DNA from: Chitinophagaceae bacterium UBA4412
GTDB lineage: Bacteria; Bacteroidota; Bacteroidia; Chitinophagales; Chitinophagaceae
Length of the DNA: 6,345 nucleotides
Direction of reading: 5' to 3'
Assembly (NCBI GenBank): GCA_002400445.1
Contig: DGQO01000251.1
Coordinates: 27,753-34,097 of the forward strand
Positions 1-5,442 of this stretch are shown here, one piece after another. The position numbers were made by a program, and so were the translations under genes. The first letter of the stretch is position 1. Every line of letters begins with the position of its first letter. The notes beneath the pieces are model-generated. The model did no database searches. It saw only the letters and a list, made by a program, of their open reading frames with translations, and was not told where the DNA came from.

Positions 1-441
1 ACAGCGGGCCAGGAAACGATCGTAATAGCCTTTTCCATAACCAACCCTAAAGCCCTTAAGATCATAAGCAAGTAAAGGGACGATGATCATGCCAATATCT
101 GCAGGACTGGCCACTTCACCTTTTACGGGTTCGTGAATGTGGTAAAAGTTCTCTTCAAAAATACTTTCTTCATGTGTAAGAACGGCTTGTATATTATTGC
201 GGTCTGCATCTATAACAGGGTAAGCCAGGCGCAGGCCAGGCACTTTAAATCTGCAATAATCGGTTACAGGATACGGGTCAAACTCGCTTTCAAAAGCAAG
301 ATAACTCATCAGCAGGTGGGGAATTTGGAGCGGCAACGATTGGAAGTTGATCAAAAGCAAATCGTCCATCTTATTTACCTGCAAAGCGGAGAGCGCTGCC
401 CGCTTTTCCTTGTACAATTTTCTTAAACCAATTTTATTCAT
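1..441 (-). CDS. 5-formyltetrahydrofolate cyclo-ligase (5,10-methenyl-THF synthetase), 3' end cut by window edge
   Basis: Expected to catalyse the ATP-dependent conversion of 5-formyl-THF to 5,10-methenyl-THF in the cytosol, returning stored or inhibitory 5-formyl-folate to the one-carbon pool. Translating the minus strand from the ATG at 439-441 gives 147 open codons up to base 1. The N-terminus has the family's basic start (LRKLYKEKRAAL, residues 6-17). The diagnostic C-terminal block is at about 121-144: VPLLAYD, then GFRVGYGKGYYDRFL, the folate/ATP-binding signature. Family members are usually about 180-200 residues, so roughly 40-50 residues lie beyond the left edge. The start overlaps the rsmD stop by 8 bases (434-441), implying translational coupling. 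No in-frame stop or frameshift is visible. The family call is secure; only completeness is unknown. Confidence 0.93.
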   Translation of the reverse strand, partial: MNKIGLRKLYKEKRAALSALQVNKMDDLLLINFQSLPLQIPHLLMSYLAFESEFDPYPVTDYCRFKVPGLRLAYPVIDADRNNIQAVLTHEESIFEENFYHIHEPVKGEVASPADIGMIIVPLLAYDLKGFRVGYGKGYYDRFLARC

Positions 442-991
442 GGTCTTTGGTTTCTTCTTGTACGAATATGGAAAATATAGTGGTACCGTAATTACGTTCC
501 GAGCGGTAATGTGCAAACTTCTTATAATCGTTCCTGGGGGTATGTTCCAAAACAAACCACCCATTTGGCTGGAGCATTTGCTTCTCAAATATGCGCAGCG
601 GCAAATCATCTATACTGGCCAATGCATAAGGTGGACCGGCAAAAATGAAATCAAATTTTTCCGTGCTCTGGGCGATGTACTTAAACACATCTGAGCGAAT
701 CACTTTCAAGTGTTCTATTTGCAAAGCCGCAGCCGTTTTTTTGATAAAGCCATGCATCTTAACATCCTTTTCCACAATAGTAAGTTCTGTACAGCCCCTG
801 CTTGCGAGTTCGTAGCTGATGGCACCTGTTCCGCCAAAAAGATCTAAAGATTTGAGTGCAGTAATGTCCAGGTTATTTTGAATGATATTGAACAAACCTT
901 CTTTCGCTATATCTGTGGTAGGACGTGTATAAGGCATTTCCGCTGGCGGCGATAAACGACGGCCTCCGTATTTGCCGCTTATGATGCGCAT
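434..991 (-). CDS. rsmD: 16S rRNA (guanine(966)-N2)-methyltransferase RsmD
   Basis: A Rossmann-fold AdoMet-dependent methyltransferase of 185 residues (family about 180-200) that methylates N2 of G966 in 16S rRNA in the assembling small subunit. Visible marks are the N-terminal MRIISGKYGGRRL, the family block RPTTDIAKEGLFNI at 23-36, motif I LDLFGGTGAI at 49-58 for AdoMet, the acidic end of the next strand in IVEKD (72-76), and motif IV at 118-122. Motif IV reads AGPPY where the family normally has (D/N)PP(Y/F); the codon is GGT, one base from GAT. This may be a lineage variant or may affect activity. The gene starts inside the end of the DUF3822 gene (13-base overlap) and overlaps the cyclo-ligase start by 8 bases, so the three are very likely one transcript. 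The family assignment is firm; full activity is not certain because of motif IV. Confidence 0.93.
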   Translation of the reverse strand: MRIISGKYGGRRLSPPAEMPYTRPTTDIAKEGLFNIIQNNLDITALKSLDLFGGTGAISYELASRGCTELTIVEKDVKMHGFIKKTAAALQIEHLKVIRSDVFKYIAQSTEKFDFIFAGPPYALASIDDLPLRIFEKQMLQPNGWFVLEHTPRNDYKKFAHYRSERNYGTTIFSIFVQEETKDHE

Positions 992-1797
992 TGAAAAAGG
1001 CTGATTAAATGACTGAAAAAATGTAAGGGATATTGCTGTATGGGCCCGGCAATATCTGCATTGTAAGGTTCTTTAAATTGAACCTTTTCAAAGTACCTGG
1101 AGATATCTGTATAGAGGTTACTTTTTTCATCAATAAAACCACTGAGTGCAATGGTTACATCCTGTGCCGCTATATTGTGTTGTGCGCAAATGTTGAGTAA
1201 AAGATAGACAACATCAGAAGGTACGGTAAAATCAAAATAATTGATGAGTTGCAGCTTACCGTCTTTGAGGAAAGCAATCTCCAGCACATTTTGCTGCACA
1301 TCGCAGTAAATGGTATTACCGGGTTTTATAAGCGATGGAAGCAGTTTCGCCTGCGTATGTGTAACACTGGCCTGAGGGAAATATTCTTTCATGAGCTGGC
1401 TGATACAAGTTGGTACCCTGTAAAGCAATTTTGCACTTAAGCCAGGTAAATCAGCCTCCATGTCATCTGAAAATTTGTCCTGCATATGCACACAATCCAG
1501 CATCTCAGTTGCATTTGCCGGCTGGTAAAACTGACAGGGTATCACGCTGCATTCCTGGAAATTATAACAGATATCAACCCTGGTAAAAGCGGGAAAGTTT
1601 TCTGCTACCAGGAATTTTTTGAGTACATCACACAGTGCATTTGCCCGGAGATTTTTATCAAAATGATAAACCTGTAATCCCAGTACCTGCCTGCCTTCAT
1701 AATATGCAAACGATAGGTTATTCCAGCCGAGTTCTATGAGGAGATTCATGTGGGCAGCTACACCTGCTTCCGGTAAAATTTTGAATGCCGATTTCAA
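979..1797 (-). CDS. DUF3822 family protein
   Basis: A 272-residue protein recognised as DUF3822, a Bacteroidota family of unknown function that often precedes rsmD, as here. It has no signal peptide or membrane segment, so it is probably cytosolic. Its strand pattern resembles an actin-like (ASKHA/PilM-like) fold: an N-terminal beta run at 18-45 (LLIELGWNNLSFAYYEG) and a second run at 162-190 (TIYCDVQQNVLEIAFLKDG). The family-like tail is SGFIDEKSNLYTDISRYF (219-236) and PLHFFSHLISLFQC (257-270). I see no clear ATP-binding signature, so activity is unknown. The start is a TTG at 1795-1797. A TAA lies in frame only four codons upstream, and no ATG or GTG lies between. The first in-frame ATG (residue 17) would delete an N-terminal stretch that looks native. 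The 13-base overlap with rsmD suggests a shared transcript and perhaps a link to ribosome or RNA processing, which is inference only. Confidence 0.85.
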   Translation of the reverse strand: MKSAFKILPEAGVAAHMNLLIELGWNNLSFAYYEGRQVLGLQVYHFDKNLRANALCDVLKKFLVAENFPAFTRVDICYNFQECSVIPCQFYQPANATEMLDCVHMQDKFSDDMEADLPGLSAKLLYRVPTCISQLMKEYFPQASVTHTQAKLLPSLIKPGNTIYCDVQQNVLEIAFLKDGKLQLINYFDFTVPSDVVYLLLNICAQHNIAAQDVTIALSGFIDEKSNLYTDISRYFEKVQFKEPYNADIAGPIQQYPLHFFSHLISLFQCAS

Positions 1798-1800
1798 ATG

Positions 1801-1833
1801 ATTGATTTAGGGTGGCAAAATAAGATAAATTTG
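1801..1833 (+). promoter_or_regulatory. Candidate Bacteroidota-type promoter for the MATE gene
   Basis: TAAATTTG at 1826-1833 matches the phylum's -7 consensus TANNTTTG exactly. ATTG at 1801-1804, 21 bases upstream, is close to the -33 TTTG element. The box ends 7 bases before the ATG at 1841, so transcription would begin at or within a few bases of the start codon, giving a leaderless or nearly leaderless mRNA. Consensus match only; no transcript data. Confidence 0.5.
1816..1823 (-). promoter_or_regulatory. Weak candidate -7 box for the DUF3822-rsmD-cyclo-ligase operon
   Basis: Read on the minus strand, TTATTTTG differs from TANNTTTG at one position and lies 18 bases before the TTG start at 1797. 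A CTTT 21 bases further upstream (1845-1848, inside the MATE gene start) is only a partial -33 element. Some promoter must sit in or near this 43-base divergent spacer, because the flanking genes point away from each other. If this is it, it overlaps the MATE promoter region and the two would compete for RNA polymerase. Confidence 0.25.
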
Positions 1834-1840
1834 CCGCTTT

Positions 1841-3226
1841 ATGGAAAGCGTGACTGCAGTAAAAGGCTTAAGGGTAGATGTAAACAACAGGCAAATTCTC
1901 TCGATTGCCTTGCCCATTAGTTTATCTATCCTCGTTCCACAAATCAATATGCTCACGAATAGTATCTTCCTTGGAAGACTGAGCGAAGAGGCATTGGGAA
2001 ATGCAGGAATCACCGGAGTGTTCTACCTCATTTTTGCTGTGGCAGGCAATGGAATGAATAATGCCTTGCAAACGGTTTTCTCCCGGAGTGCCGGCAGCAA
2101 TAACCCGGAGCATTTTAAAACAATTCTTTCCCAGGGCATCCGTATCAGTCTTGTATTTGCAGCCATTTGTATTGCCTTCACCTGGGGTATTGCTCCTTAT
2201 ATTATGCAGCAAGTGGCCGATCCTGCAGCCTACCCCGAGGAAATGAATTTTTTGCGTATTCGTATTTTTGGTTTGCCCTTTCTCTATTTATTTCAAATGG
2301 GTAATGCCTTCCTCGTGGCATCTCTAAACAGCCGCCTGCTTATCGTTGGTTTTATGTGTGAAGCACTGGTAAATATTGTGCTGGATTACTTCCTCATTTT
2401 TGGTAACGGCGGTTTTCCCAAACTTGGTTTTAATGGTGCTGCAGTAGCATCAGTAGCAGCGGAGATCACGGGAATGTTCGTTGTATTTGCCGTGATTTAT
2501 GCTACAGGCCTCAGGAAGAAATATAACCTCCTTCGCAGTTTTAAGTACAACCGGATAGTGCAGCAGCAAATTTTAAAAGTGTCTGTACCACTTGTAGCGC
2601 AGTACCTCATTAGTGTAACCACCTGGCTGGTATTTTTTCTGCTCATAGAAAGCCGTGGTATCGAAGCTAAGGCTATCAGCAATGTGATGCGAAATGTTTT
2701 TGGCATTTCCGGTGTGTTCGTTTGGGCTTTTGCCGCCACCACATCTGTAATGGTGAGTAATATTATCGGGCAGGGAAAGGAGCACATGGTATTACCTCTG
2801 GTGCGACGCATCATGTTTTGGAGCCTTGGCCTTTGCCTCATCATGTGTGGTTTACTCAATCTCCTTCCCCATCTTTTTTTCCGGCTCTTTGGGCAGAGTG
2901 AAGCTTTTGTGCGGGCGGGAGTTCCCGTAATCAGAATGGTATCCCTTGGTCTTATTTTTATGAGTATTGCAAATGTGTGGCTGAATGCAGTAACCGGTAC
3001 GGGAAGAACCAGGATCAACCTTGGTATCGAACTCGTAGCTATTACACTTTACATGAGTTATACCTGGTACTTTATGAAAGTTAATTATATTTCACTCCCT
3101 GTCGCCTGGAGTAACGAGTTTGCTTATTGGACGGGGATTGTGCTGATGTCTGTGTGGTATATGCGTTCAGGCAAATGGAAGGGTAATAAAATGTTGCCTG
3201 ATAAAGAGCTGCCCACTGTTACCTGA
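1841..3226 (+). CDS. MATE family multidrug/cation exporter
   Basis: An inner-membrane antiporter of the MATE (NorM/DinF-like) superfamily, 461 residues as expected for 12 transmembrane helices in two six-helix bundles. Known members export cationic drugs or metabolites in exchange for Na+ or H+; the substrate here cannot be read from sequence. Visible marks are LSIALPISLSILVP (20-33), a loop and helix block IFLGRLSEEALGNAG (42-56), LVNIVLDYFLIFG (176-188), LGFNGAAVASVAAE (195-208), a basic cytoplasmic linker at 224-238 between the halves, a second-half SVPLVAQYLI (248-257), GTGRT (386-390), and the late SNEFAYW (424-430). A basic, polar tail (443-461) follows the last helix. The ATG at 1841 is used; a GTG three codons later is an alternative if the mRNA is not leaderless. 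The gene stands alone on the plus strand and ends 1 base from the convergent TPR gene. Confidence 0.92.
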   Translation: MESVTAVKGLRVDVNNRQILSIALPISLSILVPQINMLTNSIFLGRLSEEALGNAGITGVFYLIFAVAGNGMNNALQTVFSRSAGSNNPEHFKTILSQGIRISLVFAAICIAFTWGIAPYIMQQVADPAAYPEEMNFLRIRIFGLPFLYLFQMGNAFLVASLNSRLLIVGFMCEALVNIVLDYFLIFGNGGFPKLGFNGAAVASVAAEITGMFVVFAVIYATGLRKKYNLLRSFKYNRIVQQQILKVSVPLVAQYLISVTTWLVFFLLIESRGIEAKAISNVMRNVFGISGVFVWAFAATTSVMVSNIIGQGKEHMVLPLVRRIMFWSLGLCLIMCGLLNLLPHLFFRLFGQSEAFVRAGVPVIRMVSLGLIFMSIANVWLNAVTGTGRTRINLGIELVAITLYMSYTWYFMKVNYISLPVAWSNEFAYWTGIVLMSVWYMRSGKWKGNKMLPDKELPTVT

Positions 3227-3227
3227 T

Positions 3228-3980
3228 TTAACTCCACTGCTGCAGCAATCTTTGTGCATCTGCTTTATGCTGCGGATCATCTTCTGTTTTTATTTTCAGA
3301 TCAATAGCTATTTGCAGCATCTCTATGGCCTTGCGTTCCTGGCCATTTTTATGGTAAGCCTTGGCCAATTCAATGTAGTTAAGGAGAAAGTCTGGACTAA
3401 GTGTGCGCACTTTTTCAAAATACATAATAGCGTTCCTGATAGAACCTTCTGGCAGGCCACCCATAAAGATTTTTGCGCCGGCCCTCTCTACTGCAGTTAC
3501 ACTGCCGATCTCGTAATTCCACCGTCCCAGGATATGCCAGGCCAGGTAATTCGAAGGATTGGTTTTAAGCGCTATTTCAACATGTTCTTTAATCAACTTT
3601 GCATTTTCCAATTTTTCCTTCTTGCCTTTCGTCATACTCAGCCTGCCCAAAATCATCGCCAGGGAAACATTGGCCTGGTCACTTTGCGGCGAAAGCTGTA
3701 CGGCTCTCTTTGCATAGACAATCGCTGTGTTAAACCACACATCCCGGTTGGCGGTATTCTTTTCTCTTCCGCCAATTCTTGTGCACAATTCGCTCGCTTT
3801 AGATAAAGCATAAATATCATTGGGATGCTTTTTCAGGGCTTCCTGCAGCGTAAGAAAAGCAGCCTGCTCGTTCATCGCTGCTTCCAGTCGGCTTGCTTGC
3901 TTTATGAAAACACTGATGTCCTGGCTAATCACAGGAAATCCAGCGCTACAAAAACAAATAAGGTAAAACAGCATTTTCAT
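3228..3980 (-). CDS. Secreted TPR protein resembling the RMDN/FAM82 family
   Basis: A 250-residue protein with a short signal peptide: the hydrophobic stretch MLFYLICFCSAGFPV follows a lysine, with likely cleavage near VIS-Q (residues 17-20), so it should be periplasmic. There is no lipobox at the predicted site. The mature protein is helical TPR: repeats around 37-70, 83-102 (AKRAVQLSPQS), 127-154 and 184-229. The segment from 149 to about 246 closely follows the eukaryotic regulator of microtubule dynamics proteins: a HILGRW-Y block, ER-A-K-F, a glycine-proline turn, AIMYFEKVRTLSPDFLLNYIELAKAY, and a tail with KTEDD followed by an amphipathic helix. Bacterial members have no known role and no tubulin partner is implied. 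The ATG at 3978-3980 overlaps the folB stop as ATGA, suggesting coupled translation; a second ATG two codons in is possible. What it binds is unknown. Confidence 0.82.
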   Translation of the reverse strand: MKMLFYLICFCSAGFPVISQDISVFIKQASRLEAAMNEQAAFLTLQEALKKHPNDIYALSKASELCTRIGGREKNTANRDVWFNTAIVYAKRAVQLSPQSDQANVSLAMILGRLSMTKGKKEKLENAKLIKEHVEIALKTNPSNYLAWHILGRWNYEIGSVTAVERAGAKIFMGGLPEGSIRNAIMYFEKVRTLSPDFLLNYIELAKAYHKNGQERKAIEMLQIAIDLKIKTEDDPQHKADAQRLLQQWS

Positions 3981-4333
3981 GAATCGAAATTTTTTGAATA
4001 CGTCACACCCACCGTTCCTGTAATACCGGCGATGGGAGGGTTAAGTTTGGTGATATGTACTTTTACAAAATGCACTCTGGCGTCCAGGCGATGCACATCA
4101 TCTGCAATTTCCTGGGCAAGGCTTTCAAGCAATGGCCTGGGCCGGTTAAAATGTTGCTTTACCATTTCATAAACTTCTACATAATTCACCGTGTCATGAA
4201 TACTGCTTACGCTCCCTTCCGTGTTGAATTCTGCCTGTACACTCACCTCAAACTCCGCCCCTATCTTAGCTTCTTCTGCATGCAAACCGTGATAGGCGTA
4301 AAAGCGGCAGTTTTGTAAATGAACAGTAAACAA
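3977..4333 (-). CDS. folB: Dihydroneopterin aldolase FolB
   Basis: Cytosolic enzyme of tetrahydrofolate synthesis that splits 7,8-dihydroneopterin into 6-hydroxymethyl-7,8-dihydropterin and glycolaldehyde; the family forms tunnel-fold octamers. From the TTG at 4331-4333 the protein is 118 residues, the usual family length. Key residues are present: FYAYHGLHAEE (11-21) with the conserved glutamate, HDTVNY with Tyr51, LLESLAQEIA with Glu70 as pterin anchor, and the catalytic-type Lys96 in ITKLNPPI. The start is inferred. The reading frame stays open upstream to 4495, but that extension runs through the hairpin and the trxB 3' end and has no family character; TTG gives the natural start MFTVHLQN. 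There is no Shine-Dalgarno site on this strand; the upstream CCTCC is the opposite sense. Downstream it is ATGA-coupled to the TPR gene. Confidence 0.92.
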   Translation of the reverse strand: MFTVHLQNCRFYAYHGLHAEEAKIGAEFEVSVQAEFNTEGSVSSIHDTVNYVEVYEMVKQHFNRPRPLLESLAQEIADDVHRLDARVHFVKVHITKLNPPIAGITGTVGVTYSKNFDS

Positions 4334-4358
4334 TTGATTTAGTTTAGGAGGTATATAA

Positions 4359-4402
4359 TATTGCCTGCGTAAAATCGGTAAACCGGCTTTGCGCAGGCAA
4401 TA
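4359..4402 (-). repeat. Long hairpin (44-nt inverted repeat) between trxB and folB
   Basis: Eleven bases at 4359-4369 (TATTGCCTGCG) are the exact reverse complement of 4392-4402. The 22 bases between them continue the fold: AAA (4371-4373) pairs with TTT (4388-4390), and CGG (4376-4378) with CCG (4383-4385) around a 4-base loop. The right arm carries a tandem CAATA (4398-4407), so TAATATTG (4356-4363) can also pair with CAATATTA (4403-4410) in a shifted register. It lies 52 bases past the trxB stop and 25 bases before the folB start. It could be a trxB terminator, a folB leader structure or a palindromic repeat. The run after the stem on the transcript is only UUAUAUA, so an intrinsic terminator is not certain. 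Confidence 0.75.
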
Positions 4403-4430
4403 CAATATTAGGCAGAAAACCGCTAAGGAA

Positions 4431-4450
4431 TTCCCAATTAATGATGGGAA
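4431..4450 (-). other. Short inverted repeat just after the trxB stop
   Basis: TTCCCA (4431-4436) and TGGGAA (4445-4450) form a perfect 6-base stem with an 8-base loop, starting 4 bases after the trxB stop codon. No T run follows it, so on its own it is a poor terminator. It may protect the mRNA 3' end or be chance. Confidence 0.35.
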
Positions 4451-4454
4451 ACGC

Positions 4455-5402
4455 TTAGTGCAATCCCTTTTCGCTAAGGTAGCGTTCTGCATCAAGGGCG
4501 GCCATACAACCGCTGCCTGCTGCTGTTACTGCCTGTCGGTATATTTTGTCTTGCACATCACCAGAGGCAAATACGCCTTCAATATTCGTTTTACTTGTAC
4601 CGGGCACGGTTTTAATATAGCCGGTTTCATCCATATCAAGCCAGCCTTTAAAGATGGAACTGTTTGGCTCGTGGCCGATAGCTACAAAAAATGCACTCAC
4701 AGTAACATCTGTCAAAACGTTTGTTTTGTTATTCCGGAGACGAACAGCTTCCACCTTTTTATCACCCAGCACTTCTTCGGTTTCTGTGTTCCAATGTATC
4801 ACAATATTGCTGGCCTGCACAACCCTTTCCTGCATAATTTTACTGGCTCTCATTTGATCCCGGCGCACGATCATGTGCACAGTTGTACAAAGTTTAGAAA
4901 GATACAAAGCTTCTTCTGCAGCGGTATCTCCCGCACCGATGATGGCCACGTCTTTACCTTTAAAAAAGAAACCATCGCACACCGCACAGGCACTTACGCC
5001 AAAGCCATTAAGCCGCTGCTCACTTGGCAAGCCCAGCCACTTGGCAGAAGCCCCGGTACTTATAATCACACTGTCTGCCTCAATCCATTTCTCTTCATCA
5101 ATTTCTACTTGCAGCGGATGCTTACTAAAGTCTACCGCCGTGGCTATGCCATAACGGATATCTGTACCCATACGGGCTGCCTGTTTTTCAAAATCTACCA
5201 TCATTTGCGGCCCCTGTATTCCTTCAGGATAGCCGGGATAGTTTTCTACTTCAGTAGTAATGGTTAATTGCCCACCTGGCTGAATGCCCTGGTACATTAC
5301 GGGCTTCATATTGGCACGGGCAGCATAAATAGCTGCGGTATATCCGGCCGGGCCTGATCCAATGATGAGGCAGCTCACTTTTTCACTAATGTTTTTTTCC
5401 AT
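4455..5402 (-). CDS. trxB: Thioredoxin-disulfide reductase TrxB
   Basis: Cytosolic low-molecular-weight flavoenzyme that passes electrons from NADPH through FAD and a redox disulfide to thioredoxin. It is full length at 315 residues. Domains in order: FAD-binding GSGPAG (15-20) with PGGQL (42-46) and ENYPGYPEG (53-61); the inserted NADPH domain with the redox pair CAVC at 139-142 (the commonest form is CATC) followed by DG, the dinucleotide motif GAGDTA (156-161) and the arginines of VRRDQMRAS (179-187) that bind the NADPH 2'-phosphate; and the C-terminal FAD motif ASGDVQD (279-285) with RQAVTAAGSGCMAA. All catalytic features are intact. The ATG at 5400-5402 follows an A-rich leader. The gene lies 40 bases after the DUF4249 stop, so co-transcription is possible though the functions differ. 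Downstream it is separated from folB by 121 bases containing hairpins. Confidence 0.97.
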   Translation of the reverse strand: MEKNISEKVSCLIIGSGPAGYTAAIYAARANMKPVMYQGIQPGGQLTITTEVENYPGYPEGIQGPQMMVDFEKQAARMGTDIRYGIATAVDFSKHPLQVEIDEEKWIEADSVIISTGASAKWLGLPSEQRLNGFGVSACAVCDGFFFKGKDVAIIGAGDTAAEEALYLSKLCTTVHMIVRRDQMRASKIMQERVVQASNIVIHWNTETEEVLGDKKVEAVRLRNNKTNVLTDVTVSAFFVAIGHEPNSSIFKGWLDMDETGYIKTVPGTSKTNIEGVFASGDVQDKIYRQAVTAAGSGCMAALDAERYLSEKGLH

Positions 5403-5428
5403 GTTCTTTTGCTGTTAAAAATTGCTTG

Positions 5429-5436
5429 CGAATGTA
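5429..5436 (-). promoter_or_regulatory. Weak candidate -7 box for trxB
   Basis: On the minus strand TACATTCG matches TANNTTTG with one mismatch and lies 26 bases before the trxB ATG. No good -33 TTTG is found at the expected spacing. It would let trxB be expressed independently of the upstream lipoprotein gene, but the support is slight. Confidence 0.22.
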
Positions 5437-5442
5437 GTTGAT

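Noticed and set aside
139..142. Possible significance of CAVC (TrxB residues 139-142) in place of CATC
   Set aside because: Both redox cysteines and the following DG are intact; the middle residues vary among active thioredoxin reductases, so this is not treated as a defect. Coordinates here are residue numbers of the protein encoded at 4455-5402.
133..694. Plus-strand open frames opposite the cyclo-ligase and rsmD genes
   Set aside because: Both lie antisense to genes with clear family motifs and show no protein features of their own.
2497..3018. 173-codon minus-strand frame inside the MATE gene
   Set aside because: Basic, Arg/Thr-rich translation without domain features, lying opposite clear transmembrane coding sequence; treated as a shadow.
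3252..3806. 184-codon plus-strand frame opposite the TPR gene
   Set aside because: Composition is typical of an antisense reading (Phe/Cys-rich) and the opposite strand encodes a convincing signal peptide and TPR helices.
4346..4351. AGGAGG on the plus strand, a perfect Shine-Dalgarno string
   Set aside because: No credible plus-strand gene follows it; on the coding (minus) strand it reads CCTCCT, which is not a ribosome binding site, and this phylum rarely uses such sites.
4334..4495. N-terminal extension of folB by up to 54 codons
   Set aside because: The extension would run through the trxB 3' end and the hairpin, has no dihydroneopterin aldolase similarity, and would make the protein much longer than the family's roughly 118-120 residues.
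4389..5267. 292-codon open frame on the plus strand opposite trxB
   Set aside because: It mirrors an intact, motif-complete trxB; its translation is Cys/His/Phe-rich with no recognisable domain, as expected for an antisense shadow.
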